Source: Gammaproteobacteria bacterium (lineage in GTDB: Bacteria > Pseudomonadota > Gammaproteobacteria > Pseudomonadales > Azotimanducaceae). Taken from it: a stretch of 64,000 bases of DNA. Numbering within the stretch: the stretch's first letter is position 1; every line of letters begins with the position of its first letter. Below are positions 45,994 through 55,314 of this stretch, piece by piece. Both the position numbers and the translations under genes were made by a program. Location of the stretch: positions 1 through 64,000 of the forward strand of contig JABIZD010000153.1 of the NCBI GenBank assembly GCA_018666555.1, in the 5' to 3' direction. The notes under the pieces are model-generated. The model searched no databases, was not told the DNA's origin, and was given only the letters and a program-made list of their open reading frames with translations.

Positions 45994-47564
45994 AATGATG
46001 TAACCCGGTTTGCCTGTTCGCGCTTATCAATTTCATTAATAGTGAAATGCGCTGAACTCACAGCTCCCTCTTGCCAGGCAGGATGATAGCTGATTTGGTC
46101 ACCCATCATATAATGGCGTCCACTTGCTTGTTGTAATACTTTGAAATAGGAGTTTCTGGCTTGGGCTGACCAGCGAGAATCGCACCCGAGCATGTGATTC
46201 ATCCTGTGCCAAGGTATGGTAACACCGGCGCTCAGATACTTTCGATAGTCCGGATGTACTTGCTCCCCCTGCAGAAGCGCTCTTTCAATTCTCTCTTCGT
46301 GCTTGAGTTCTCCCCACATCTGGCCATTTTTATTACCAAACACATAGGCTCCAAGAATGATGCCTTTTTCCCGATGGATACCATGGGACGGATACCATAT
46401 TTGCTGAATGTCCTGGTTTGTCCAGGAAATACCACCGTAAATGGACTCTTTTTCCCAGAAGCGCTCGTTAGCCTGGAAACCAATTTTAGTCAGGTTACCT
46501 CGTCCTACTGCTTTTAGACCCTCAACATATCGAGTTGGGAAATTGTGTATGAGGCCAGTTACCAGGTGTGTAGGAATACAATTCAGGCAGTAGTCAGCTT
46601 CAATCTGTTTTAGTTCACCTTTGTGTTCGTATTCGACAGCAATGCTGTCACTTTTATTCATAATAGAACGGACCTGGGCACCGGTGGTGACGAGATGCCC
46701 GACTTTCTTCATGAAGCCTTTAACAATCATATCCATACCGCCAACCGGCTGCAGCAACGGGCTGCCTTGATCGGGTGCTTCTGCCCAGTGCATCCGAAAT
46801 TTCCAGAAGTCTGCTTTCAGCAGTTCTGAAAAATCAAAGACGCCTTTTTTAATACCAGGCGATAACATGCCGCCAGACAGATATCCTGCGCGGGTAGATC
46901 CTTTGTACAGGCCCGCATCTGATAAGTCGCCATAACGTTTAATAAAATTCAGTAGCAGCTCCGCGTCGAGCTCTGAAAAAGGGGCATCAAGATCTTCTGG
47001 AGTAATTGATTTGGCCATTAATTCGGCCATGAAGCCCCTGGCGTCAGCAAGATATTCTTTACTGCGAACGGGTTTGCCCAGATTAAACTTAGGGTCCTGC
47101 ACCCAGGCATTACGATTGTCGTTTTCAAAAATTTCGAGCTCGACGCCCAACTCTTTACAATAAGCGAGGATCTTATGATGAGTGTGTGGAATTCTTGCGG
47201 CACCGGCATTCATGTACAGGTGTGGTGCATCATCGAACTGGCATTGCTGAGGGTTACCTACTTCATCAATAAAATCCCCCTGCCTTAAGGTAAGATTTCT
47301 GCCCCCGGCTCTGTGTGATGCCTCTAATATAATGCACTCATATCCGGCCTTGGATAGCTCATAGGCAGATGTTAACGCGGATATTCCAGCCCCAAGGAGA
47401 ATAACCCTGCATTTTCTGCCCTTCAGCGGCGTTAACCCAGGAGTAATTGAATGTTCGATGGTCGGGGTTATACCCAGTGCGGTGGTTACCTGAAAGACAG
47501 CTGCTGATCCGCCTGCGGCTCCAACCAGATTTAGAAAATCTCGCCTTGAAAATGGTTTACTCAT
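45990..47564 (-). CDS. Tat-exported flavin monoamine oxidase family protein
   Basis: The 524-residue flavoprotein has a twin-arginine leader (SRRDFLNLVGAAGGSAAVF) and the amine oxidase FAD motif VILLGAGISALTSAYELSKAGY with EASHRAGGR after it, and a C-terminal GDQISYHPAWQEGAV that matches the FAD-binding GE-type end. The family oxidises amines, amino acids or N-methyl compounds. Several periplasmic members, such as the nicotine-degrading enzyme NicA2, pass electrons to a cytochrome c rather than oxygen; the adjacent cytochrome here fits that. I chose the ATG at 47564; an in-frame ATG at 47585 would add seven residues. It overlaps both neighbours in the operon. The substrate is unknown. Confidence 0.88.
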   Translation of the reverse strand: MSKPFSRRDFLNLVGAAGGSAAVFQVTTALGITPTIEHSITPGLTPLKGRKCRVILLGAGISALTSAYELSKAGYECIILEASHRAGGRNLTLRQGDFIDEVGNPQQCQFDDAPHLYMNAGAARIPHTHHKILAYCKELGVELEIFENDNRNAWVQDPKFNLGKPVRSKEYLADARGFMAELMAKSITPEDLDAPFSELDAELLLNFIKRYGDLSDAGLYKGSTRAGYLSGGMLSPGIKKGVFDFSELLKADFWKFRMHWAEAPDQGSPLLQPVGGMDMIVKGFMKKVGHLVTTGAQVRSIMNKSDSIAVEYEHKGELKQIEADYCLNCIPTHLVTGLIHNFPTRYVEGLKAVGRGNLTKIGFQANERFWEKESIYGGISWTNQDIQQIWYPSHGIHREKGIILGAYVFGNKNGQMWGELKHEERIERALLQGEQVHPDYRKYLSAGVTIPWHRMNHMLGCDSRWSAQARNSYFKVLQQASGRHYMMGDQISYHPAWQEGAVSSAHFTINEIDKREQANRVTSL

Positions 47565-48594
47565 CTCTTTTACCCGTAAGCACATATTTTTTTACAGCTC
47601 TGGGACCCACTTCAGCTCCGTAAATATTGCCCATCGCATCGACTGCAACCCCTTCTGCTCCGCTGGTGCCGGAGTTATCGGGATCAGGTTCGGGATCGGG
47701 TATGAAATGGGTAACAAATCCAGTCTTAGCACTGCCGATTCTTATCCCCCGAGTGTAGCCTCCGTTGCGCCTGGCATTTGACTCAGAATCAGCGCTATAC
47801 AGGATATCGTTAGCATCAATGAAGAGGCCGCTTGGTCGGCCAAATTGGGTCCAGGTGGCCAGATGGGCTCCCTCCTGGTCATATATCTGGATGCGACTGT
47901 TACCTCTGTCACCTACAAATAGGCGGCCCAGAGAATCCATGGCAAGTGCATGGGGATCTTTAAATTCGTTTTCATCACCTCCGGAGCTTCCCCAGGCCTT
48001 TAAAAATTTCCCTTCTGAATCAAATTTCATCACCCTGTTGTTGACTTGCTCATCGGGGGCTGAGCCATGCCCATCGACTACAAAGATATTACCGTTAGGG
48101 GCTACCAGGATGTCGGAAGGCTTACGAAATTGGGTTTCTCCTGATCCGGGGTTGCCTTTTTCTCCGAGGGTCATGAGTAATTCACCGGTGGGGCTGAATT
48201 TATATATAACGTGGCCCCAGCCGTCGGGGACTGCAGCATAGCCGACAGCATCGGCAACCCATACGTTGCCGTCAGGATCAACGTGCAGACCGTGAGGCCA
48301 GGCAATCATGCCCGCTCCAAAGCTCCTTACTAGGGTGCCCTTTTTGTCAAATAATAAGACCGGGTCTAGTGGGCTGTTAACACAGCTATTCGCCCCGCAA
48401 CGTTCCGCAATCCAGATATGCTCGCCATCTGGGGCAGGATAGATGGCACTGGTTGCTCCCCAGTTGCGGCCATCTGGTAGCTTTGCCCAGCCTTCGATTG
48501 TGGTGAATGGATTTGGCGCATGGTTTTCTGCTATTGAAATTGCAGGTAACCAGAGCATTGTAAAAACCCCTAGACATCGAATTAATGTAGACAC
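47557..48594 (-). CDS. Exported NHL-repeat (six-bladed propeller) protein
   Basis: The 345-residue product has a signal peptide (cleavage near SIA) and NHL repeats such as PHGLHVDPDGNVWVADAVGYA near 105-125 and DPHALAMDSLGRLFVGDRGNSRIQIYD near 205-230. Propellers of this type resemble peptidyl-alpha-hydroxyglycine lyases and SMP-30-like lactonases, but I see no certain catalytic set. The GTG start follows AGGTGA. It is the first gene of the four-gene exported operon and overlaps the amine oxidase start by 8 bases. It may be a lyase or lactonase acting on the oxidation product, or a structural partner. Confidence 0.83.
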   Translation of the reverse strand: MSTLIRCLGVFTMLWLPAISIAENHAPNPFTTIEGWAKLPDGRNWGATSAIYPAPDGEHIWIAERCGANSCVNSPLDPVLLFDKKGTLVRSFGAGMIAWPHGLHVDPDGNVWVADAVGYAAVPDGWGHVIYKFSPTGELLMTLGEKGNPGSGETQFRKPSDILVAPNGNIFVVDGHGSAPDEQVNNRVMKFDSEGKFLKAWGSSGGDENEFKDPHALAMDSLGRLFVGDRGNSRIQIYDQEGAHLATWTQFGRPSGLFIDANDILYSADSESNARRNGGYTRGIRIGSAKTGFVTHFIPDPEPDPDNSGTSGAEGVAVDAMGNIYGAEVGPRAVKKYVLTGKRDE

Positions 48595-48732
48595 AGTGAT
48601 TCACCTTTGTTTAAAAGTTAGCACGCTCGCGAGCTATCTCGCACAGAACTATTCGCGCAATATGTACTGTCTCATTTGCGCATCAGCAACGCAAATAATC
48701 TCGCTTGTTGTATATGAAACTGCGCCCCTAAG

Positions 48733-49935
48733 TTAGAAATAGGCTGAAAGCAGTTGCCATCGATCAATTGTCCAATGCAGACCCGTGTGGGCAATAAGAA
48801 CAGAGGCTATGATAAGCATTAATCGTTCCTGTTTGAGTCGTCGATTGATCAATATGATTATTGGCAGGGCCAGGAACAGGATAAAGAGTTGGCCCAACTC
48901 AACTCCCAGGTTAAAGCCGAGTAAACCAGTTAACAGGTGACTTCCCGAATACTGTAGTGATTGTGACAAAGCAAAGGAAAATCCAAAGCCGTGCACCAGG
49001 CCGAAAACAAGCCCAAATATCCATCGCCGACGATGTTCCAAGCGGATTAAGTTATCAAGGGCGAGGATTAGAATTGACAAGGCAATGAATAATTCTACGG
49101 TGACTGGGAACCATAGTGCAGCAGGGACAAATCCCAGAGCCGCCATGGCCAGGGTGAGCGAATGACCGATCGTGAAGGAGCTGACCACGATGATTAGTAA
49201 ACGCTTGTTATGCAGAGGTACAAGTAGCGCTGCCAGGAATAGCAGGTGATCAATACCGCTCAGGATGTGTATAAAGCCGCGATAGATAAATTGCATTATG
49301 ACTTGAAGCCGAGCCGGGTTGAGGGCGAGCAAACCTGGGCTGCCGACGTAGTCATATTGATATTCTGACTGGTTCCTGTCCGTAAATATCACCACTGACG
49401 AGGTTAGCTGGCCTAGCCCGGAAAGATTAGGTTGCAGATTAAATGCAGTTTCAGCGTTACTAAGTAGGTAATTAACACGGACATTGATGTAGGCCTGGCG
49501 CCAGAACAAAATGGGTTCATCGGCCAGAGGCGGTAAATCAAATTGTTTAGTAGCCGTTGCATAAGTTTCAAAGGATCTATCAGAGGGTAGCGAGATTCTG
49601 ATGCTTTCCTCTCCTACCGGCTTGAGTCTGGTGCTGCCCTGGTATACCTTAATCTCGTCCAGTACCCAGAGATTAATGGCTTCTCTGATCAGTGGCAGGG
49701 ATTGTGAAAAATTCAAATACCCGGGTCCTCGCAGCGAAAAGTCCACATCACGCATGGCTTCCAGCGGTACGCGAACCAGCAGGTCGAGGTTTTCACCATC
49801 TTCATGCATTAGGATTTTGAGCTGAACCCGCTCGGGAATTTCGTGGGCTGATATCGGTCCGGGGAGGAGGAGATAGGTTAGTACCAACAGGGCGGTGAGG
49901 CAGGGGGCTCTCTTTTTTAACAGATAAAACTTCAT
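48733..49935 (-). CDS. HupE/UreJ-family membrane protein
   Basis: The 400-residue product has a signal peptide (cleavage near ISA), a periplasmic beta-rich domain to about residue 215 and a six-helix HupE/UreJ domain with GIDHLLFLAALL and FGLVHGFGFSFAL. HupE/UreJ proteins are nickel/cobalt or metal-linked permease-like proteins; many homologues with an extra N-terminal domain have no known metal. I chose the ATG at 49935, where the signal peptide begins; an in-frame ATG at 49962 would add nine residues. It diverges from the next NHL gene. Metal supply to nearby exported enzymes is an attractive but untested role. Confidence 0.78.
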   Translation of the reverse strand: MKFYLLKKRAPCLTALLVLTYLLLPGPISAHEIPERVQLKILMHEDGENLDLLVRVPLEAMRDVDFSLRGPGYLNFSQSLPLIREAINLWVLDEIKVYQGSTRLKPVGEESIRISLPSDRSFETYATATKQFDLPPLADEPILFWRQAYINVRVNYLLSNAETAFNLQPNLSGLGQLTSSVVIFTDRNQSEYQYDYVGSPGLLALNPARLQVIMQFIYRGFIHILSGIDHLLFLAALLVPLHNKRLLIIVVSSFTIGHSLTLAMAALGFVPAALWFPVTVELFIALSILILALDNLIRLEHRRRWIFGLVFGLVHGFGFSFALSQSLQYSGSHLLTGLLGFNLGVELGQLFILFLALPIIILINRRLKQERLMLIIASVLIAHTGLHWTIDRWQLLSAYF

Positions 49936-50049
49936 ATGAACGAGTATAAAGGCCGTCTTCATGTCAGTATACTCATCTGTGTAATTGAGCGTTTGTTCGC
50001 TGGCTTTGTATGCGACCTTGTGAAAGAAAACTTAAAAAAGGTGGGAACA

Positions 50050-51216
50050 TTGAAAAATTTGATTCAGGTATTATCAGTCGGTTACTTATTGATATCTTCC
50101 TTTGCAGTTGCAAGCGCTGTACAGGCCGCCCCGGTTGGCACGGCTCCTAGTTTTGAGGTCGACCCTTATTGGCCGCAACCCTTACCCAACCATTGGGTTC
50201 TCGGCTCAGCCGTCGGTGTTGGCGTAGACTCCAGAGACCATGTCTTTGTCATCCATCGACGAAACAGTTTTAACGAACGTACTGAAATTGGTGCGGCAAC
50301 GGACCCAAAAACAGCAGAGTGCTGTATCCCAGCCCCCAATATCCTTGAGTTCGACCCTGAAGGAAATCTCGTAAACTCCTTTGGAGGGCCGTCCGAGGGC
50401 TATAGCTGGCCGAGTTCAAATCACGGTTTGACATTGGATCATAAGGACAATATCTGGATAGGAGGCAATGGCGGTAAAGATTCGCATATGCTCAAATTCA
50501 CGCGGGATGGCAAATTCTTGCAGCAGCTAGGGATCCCAGGCGTTGCAAGCGATAGCCACAGTATGGAGCACTTCGGAAGAGTCGCCAAGGTTGCTTTCGA
50601 CGCCGCTGCTAATGAAGCCTATGTCGCTGATGGATATGGTAATAAAAGAGTCGCTGTTCTGGATGCCGACTCGGGCGAGTTCAAACGTTACTGGGGCGCC
50701 TATGGAAATAAGCCTGATGATACTGATCTGGGTCGCTATAACCCAGATGCACCGTTAGCCCAACAGTTTCGTAATCCAGTTCATTGTGCTGAGCCCAGTA
50801 ATCAAGGCCTGGTCTACGTCTGTGATCGTGCTAATGATCGAATTCAGGTTTTCAAATCAAATGGTGAATTCGTTAAGGAACGAAGAATTGCACCAGAAAC
50901 ACTGGGTGATGGGTCGGTATGGGATATCGCTTTCTCCAGAGATAAACAGCAGAAATTCATGTACGTGGCTGATGGTAAGAACATGAAAATCTATATCCTC
51001 GATCGAGAGTCATTAGAAATTCTAACCAGTTTTGGAGATGGTGGTCGCCAGCCCGGCCAGTTTTTTGCAGTCCATAGTATTGCGACTGACTCCAAGGGTA
51101 ATATTTTCACAACAGAAACATACGAAGGCAAACGCGTGCAGAAGTTCAAGTATCAGGGTTTAAAAGATATTACCGCTAAAGATCAGGGTACCCCTTGGGG
51201 GTCAATGCGTCGCTAG
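50050..51216 (+). CDS. Second exported NHL-repeat protein
   Basis: The 388-residue product has a signal peptide (MKNLIQVLSVGYLLISSF, cleavage near QAA) and NHL repeats such as NHGLTLDHKDNIWIGGNGG near 120-140 and NPVHCAEPSNQGLVYVCDRANDRIQVFK near 237-265. Residues DPKTAECCIPAP include a Cys pair. The TTG start at 50050 is supported by AAGGTGG just upstream; a longer frame back to an ATG at 49936 lacks a signal. It converges with the cytochrome/PQQ operon, only 11 bases apart. Its role may parallel that of the NHL protein at 47557. Confidence 0.8.
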   Translation: MKNLIQVLSVGYLLISSFAVASAVQAAPVGTAPSFEVDPYWPQPLPNHWVLGSAVGVGVDSRDHVFVIHRRNSFNERTEIGAATDPKTAECCIPAPNILEFDPEGNLVNSFGGPSEGYSWPSSNHGLTLDHKDNIWIGGNGGKDSHMLKFTRDGKFLQQLGIPGVASDSHSMEHFGRVAKVAFDAAANEAYVADGYGNKRVAVLDADSGEFKRYWGAYGNKPDDTDLGRYNPDAPLAQQFRNPVHCAEPSNQGLVYVCDRANDRIQVFKSNGEFVKERRIAPETLGDGSVWDIAFSRDKQQKFMYVADGKNMKIYILDRESLEILTSFGDGGRQPGQFFAVHSIATDSKGNIFTTETYEGKRVQKFKYQGLKDITAKDQGTPWGSMRR

Positions 51217-51227
51217 GGGATTAAGGG

Positions 51228-51638
51228 TTATTTGCTGGCCGGCTTATCGATAGTAATTGCGCTAAAGGTAGTCGAGTTAAGCGGCTTTTCTCCTCGGGTA
51301 TAACCGCTGATATTGAGGATATGCGCTAATATATCGGTGTACTGATCGTGTTTTAGGCTGCCAGGGTCATTTTCTGGCATGGCTGATGTCATTAGTTCGA
51401 AAAAGGTGGAGAGGGGTTCCCCTCTCCAAGCCAACAGAACCGGTTTAAAGTAACTGCCTTCATGGCAGCTTTTGCAGTGTTGCTTGTAAAGCCGTTTGCC
51501 TGCCTTAGCCTGATCTTTGCTGAAAATCCCGGCATCAAGGCTGGTGGGGGGCTCATTGGTGAAGCCCACCAAGGGCATGCTGGCTAAAGCCACTGCATAA
51601 ACTAGAATATTCAGCGATACGCGGTTGCCTTTGCTCAA
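51228..51638 (-). CDS. Mono-heme cytochrome c
   Basis: The 136-residue product has a signal peptide (cleavage near VGF-TNE) and one heme site CKSCH near residue 55, with a probable Met ligand in SAMPEN near 90. The start is TTG overlapping the stop of the PQQ dehydrogenase as TTGA, a sign of coupled translation. It is almost certainly the electron acceptor of that dehydrogenase in the periplasm. Confidence 0.88.
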   Translation of the reverse strand: MSKGNRVSLNILVYAVALASMPLVGFTNEPPTSLDAGIFSKDQAKAGKRLYKQHCKSCHEGSYFKPVLLAWRGEPLSTFFELMTSAMPENDPGSLKHDQYTDILAHILNISGYTRGEKPLNSTTFSAITIDKPASK

Positions 51639-53674
51639 GGCAATGCCATGGCTGTCAATGTTGGCCCCGTCTGCAACAGGATATACTGCCTGGCTTTGTG
51701 AACGTAGGTCATAATGCCGTAATTGCTTTTCTCTGGTACTTCCACTTTACCGAGTTGTTTGCCTGTCGCTTTATCAACAGCAAACAGATGCGGGGTCCCG
51801 TCACTGGCTTGATCAGCATAGATCAGCATATTAGCGGTTACCATCATCTTGGCGATTCTGCCAGAGCCTGTATTGGCGATTTGCTTATCTTTTAGTTGTG
51901 GGTGGTTCAGAACGATGTCTGGTGTTTCCCCGACTGGGATATACCATAAATGCTCACCCGTGTTCATATCGATTGCAGTGATTCTGCTATAGGGTGGTTT
52001 GAACAGGGGTAAACCATCTGGTTGTTTGACTCTGGAATAGCGAAGTACTGCGTAGTCTGAGATGGTGGTACCGGTTGGTGCTTCCAGTAAACCATCACGC
52101 TCAGAGCCAGGTGCAACAATACGTGACGTACAGCCTTTCCTTGAGGTGACATAGAGTATGCCTGTTTCTGGATCCGCAGCGGAAGGTCCATCGATATTAA
52201 CGCCACCCATATCGCCAGGACACCAAAGTGAGGCGATTTTGTCCGAACCATTGTCTCTATGCAGAGGTGGGTGAAACAGGGGACCTATTTCATATGGCTG
52301 CAGATTTTTAATTGCCTTTGCTCTGAGTTCGGGAGTGAAATCAATCAGGTCTGCTTCGGTTAAACCCTGCATGTCGTAGGGAGCAGGTTTGGTCGGGAAG
52401 GGTTGAGTCAGGGCCAGTTTTTCACCGGGTATCTTTGACACAGGAACAGGTATTTCCTCAATCGGCCATAATGGCTCTCCGGTTACTCTATTGAAGGCAT
52501 AGACAAAGGACTGCTTGGTTGTCTGGGCAACTATAGGGGTTGATTCTCCCTCATGCATGACATCCATCAGAATGGGTGCGGTGGGTGTATCGTAGTTCCA
52601 GATATCATGATGTACCATCTGAAAATGCCAAAGGCGCTTACCGGTTTTGGCCTCCAGTGCAATCAGGCTGGTGCTGAATAGATTATCGCCGGGACGGAAA
52701 CCGCCATAAAAATCCATGGTTGCACCGTTCGTTGGCACGTAAACGATGCCATTTTCCTGGTCGGCTGAGAGCGGCGCCCAAGAGGAGATATCGCCGGTCC
52801 ATTTCCAGGCATCATTTTCCCAGGTATCGTGACCGAACTCGCCAGGACCAGGCAGGACATTAAATTTCCACAGGAAAGCGCCGGTTTTTGCATCATATCC
52901 GAGGATATCTCCTGGGATGTTTTCAAGCCGGGACTGGTTATAGCCCTGTTCGTGCGAATTGCCGACTACGATGACACCATCGACAACGATGGGTGGAGAG
53001 GAGGCCGTTATATAGCCTGTTTCCAGTGCTATGCCTTCATAAGGGTCATGCTCGTGGCCGAGATCCTTGAGCATATCGACTATACCCGTTGCAGGGAATC
53101 CCTTGAGGTCGACGGGCTCACCAAATCCTTCCAGGGGTAGGCCGGTTTCGGCATCAAGGGCGATGAGAAAGAAAGCGGGAGAGGTCATGTAGATTACCCC
53201 TTTGCCGTCAACTTCGGCATAGGTCACGCCCTTACCATAATCTTTGCGCATCGAGTATTCATAGCGAGCTGTATTTGGTTCTCGATATGACCAGAGCGTT
53301 TCACCCGTGGATGGGTCCATGGCGACAATGTGTCTGCGAGGGCCTGCGACGGTATAGACAACCCCATTGATATATGAAGGGGTGGATCGCCCGCTCTGCG
53401 CGTTGAAGCTCGCACCATCCCAAATCCAGGCTTCTTCGAGGTCTTCGAAATTCTCCGCGGTAATGTTAGCGGCAGGTGAATAGCGGGTATGCTCTGAATC
53501 ACCACCCAGGTAACGCCATTCCACATCCGTTGCCAGCTCGGCTGCCTGGGTGCTTGCTTGTTCCTCGGCACAAGCAGAAACTGAAATCAGCCAGGGAGCA
53601 GAAAAGAGTAATACCAGCAGCTTCAGTAAAGGCCTATTTGATGAGACAGCTCTATACAGGCAGATGGGGTGCAT
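51635..53674 (-). CDS. PQQ-type quinoprotein dehydrogenase
   Basis: The 679-residue product begins with a hydrophobic leader ending ISVSAC, which fits a lipoprotein signal, and then the eight-bladed quinoprotein propeller. WRYLGGDSEHTRYSPAANI is the classic opening, and DIWNYDTPTAPIL and GSDKIASLWCPGDMGG are in expected positions. Family members oxidise alcohols, sugars or polyols with PQQ and Ca2+ or a lanthanide. Which metal is used cannot be read with confidence. The ATG follows AGGACATAGTT. The gene forms an operon with the cytochrome c gene. The substrate is unknown. Confidence 0.88.
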   Translation of the reverse strand: MHPICLYRAVSSNRPLLKLLVLLFSAPWLISVSACAEEQASTQAAELATDVEWRYLGGDSEHTRYSPAANITAENFEDLEEAWIWDGASFNAQSGRSTPSYINGVVYTVAGPRRHIVAMDPSTGETLWSYREPNTARYEYSMRKDYGKGVTYAEVDGKGVIYMTSPAFFLIALDAETGLPLEGFGEPVDLKGFPATGIVDMLKDLGHEHDPYEGIALETGYITASSPPIVVDGVIVVGNSHEQGYNQSRLENIPGDILGYDAKTGAFLWKFNVLPGPGEFGHDTWENDAWKWTGDISSWAPLSADQENGIVYVPTNGATMDFYGGFRPGDNLFSTSLIALEAKTGKRLWHFQMVHHDIWNYDTPTAPILMDVMHEGESTPIVAQTTKQSFVYAFNRVTGEPLWPIEEIPVPVSKIPGEKLALTQPFPTKPAPYDMQGLTEADLIDFTPELRAKAIKNLQPYEIGPLFHPPLHRDNGSDKIASLWCPGDMGGVNIDGPSAADPETGILYVTSRKGCTSRIVAPGSERDGLLEAPTGTTISDYAVLRYSRVKQPDGLPLFKPPYSRITAIDMNTGEHLWYIPVGETPDIVLNHPQLKDKQIANTGSGRIAKMMVTANMLIYADQASDGTPHLFAVDKATGKQLGKVEVPEKSNYGIMTYVHKARQYILLQTGPTLTAMALP

Positions 53675-53879
53675 AACTATGTCCTTTCCTAAACTGTTAT
53701 TTGGTATCAGTATGCCATGACAGTCTTGGCAAGCGATACGGCTAAATGGTCTTTTGCAGTTGTCCAGGACAGGTTGATGTTATGCTGACCAGGGACTTGA
53801 ACCCAGTTGAAGCTGTGTCCTTTACCGGCCTGTCTGGGCAGGGACCTGGAGGTGGTTTCTTTAATATTAGGATGTTTAG

Positions 53880-55169
53880 ATGAGTTATCCCGATACCTAT
53901 TATAGTCGTACCATGGGTTCAGGCGTGGAGTCAGCGGCTGTTTCAGAAGATATTGAAACGCAAGTCTGTGTGATCGGCGGAGGTCTGGCCGGTGTTTCCA
54001 CCGGTATGGGCCTGGTGGAGCGAGGGATTAACTGCGTTCTAGTGGAAGCTCAGCAATTGGGATGGGGCGCATCGGGGCGTAATGGCGGCTTTGTCAGCCC
54101 TGGATTCTCGCAGGATGCACTCAAGCTGGTACGCCTGCTGGGTGAGGATCATGCCAGAAGATTATATGAGTTGACTAACAGGGCAGTGGAACTTATCCAA
54201 CAGCGCATCAAGGGTTTCGAGGACTCAATCCTTGAAGGTCAGCCAGGCTCTTTAACTGCTTCCTGGTTCAATGATGAAACCGGCGTGAAGCGATATGTCG
54301 AGGATATGAACAGGATATTCGACGAAGATCTGCAGTTCTGGCCACGTCAGAAGGTGGCTGAACATTATCTCACCAAGCGTTATTTCGATGGCTTTCTGAA
54401 GCCCGGGACAATGCGATTTCAGAGTCTTAATTATGTCCTGCATCTGGCTAGACTCGCTCTCGCCAAAGGGTTGCAAATCTTTCACCATACGCCGGCATTA
54501 CAGGTCACCAGGAAGCACGATCGTTGGCTGGTTGTTACGCCCTCAGGTTCTATTCTGACAGACCATGTAGTTTATGCCTGTAGTGGCTATATTGATTCGT
54601 TACAACCGCAACTGAGTCGGGCAACGCTGCCGGTTGCTACTTATGTGTTGTTAACCCAGGAGCTTGGAAGCAGCCTCGAAGACGCCATACGCGCACCCTA
54701 TGCGGTCAGCGACAATCGATTTTCGTCCAATTATTACCGTGTCGTGGGTAATTGCCGGCTGCTCTGGGGTGGCCGAGTTTCCATGTTTCAACCTTCTCAG
54801 GAAAAACTAGCCGTGCTCATGTTGAAAGATTTATTGTCAGTTTATCCCCAGCTTAAAGGTGTTCAAGCTGATGTCGCCTGGGGCGGCTATATGGGTTACG
54901 CCAGGCACAAGATGCCACAGATCGGTAAGCTTAGTGCCGGTGCATGGTACTGCCAGGGTTTTGGTGGCCATGGTATGGCGACCACAACCATGGGCGGAGA
55001 GCTAATAGCTTCGGCTATCGCACAAGATGATCAGGGATATCAATTGTTTGCACCGTTTGGTCTTGATTATGTTGGCAAGCCTTTTGGACCTGTCATTGCT
55101 CAAATGGCTTACTGGTCATATCAACTTCAGGATGCATTTCAGGTCAGTCGACTGAATCGGAAATATTAG
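53880..55169 (+). CDS. FAD-dependent oxidoreductase (PuuB/DAO-like)
   Basis: The 429-residue product has the DAO-family FAD motif VCVIGGGLAGVSTGMGLVER near residues 30-50 and WGASGRNGGFVSPGF near 61-75, characteristic of gamma-glutamylputrescine oxidoreductase and related amine oxidoreductases. A second FAD contact lies in QGFGGHGMATT near 358-369. No signal peptide is present. It is a cytoplasmic amine-oxidising enzyme by inference. The ATG follows AGGATGTTTAG. It is convergent with an NhaC antiporter gene. Its position next to the periplasmic amine oxidase operon supports an amine theme for the region. Confidence 0.86.
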   Translation: MSYPDTYYSRTMGSGVESAAVSEDIETQVCVIGGGLAGVSTGMGLVERGINCVLVEAQQLGWGASGRNGGFVSPGFSQDALKLVRLLGEDHARRLYELTNRAVELIQQRIKGFEDSILEGQPGSLTASWFNDETGVKRYVEDMNRIFDEDLQFWPRQKVAEHYLTKRYFDGFLKPGTMRFQSLNYVLHLARLALAKGLQIFHHTPALQVTRKHDRWLVVTPSGSILTDHVVYACSGYIDSLQPQLSRATLPVATYVLLTQELGSSLEDAIRAPYAVSDNRFSSNYYRVVGNCRLLWGGRVSMFQPSQEKLAVLMLKDLLSVYPQLKGVQADVAWGGYMGYARHKMPQIGKLSAGAWYCQGFGGHGMATTTMGGELIASAIAQDDQGYQLFAPFGLDYVGKPFGPVIAQMAYWSYQLQDAFQVSRLNRKY

Positions 55170-55314
55170 TCGTCAATGGTTTGCTTTATCTAACAGGTAG
55201 AGTTGGAGTTGCCCGCTATCCTTGCAGACGCCTGTCCGGGTCAAGCTACCAGGGATATTGGCTCATGCGGGTATCTGGTGTTGAGTCACTATCTTGAAGT
55301 AACCGCTTTAAACC

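Noticed and set aside
48674-48696. ATTTGCG/CGCAAAT inverted repeat upstream of the NHL gene
   Set aside because: Arms are only 7 bp with a 9-base spacer, which is likely by chance in this length of DNA.
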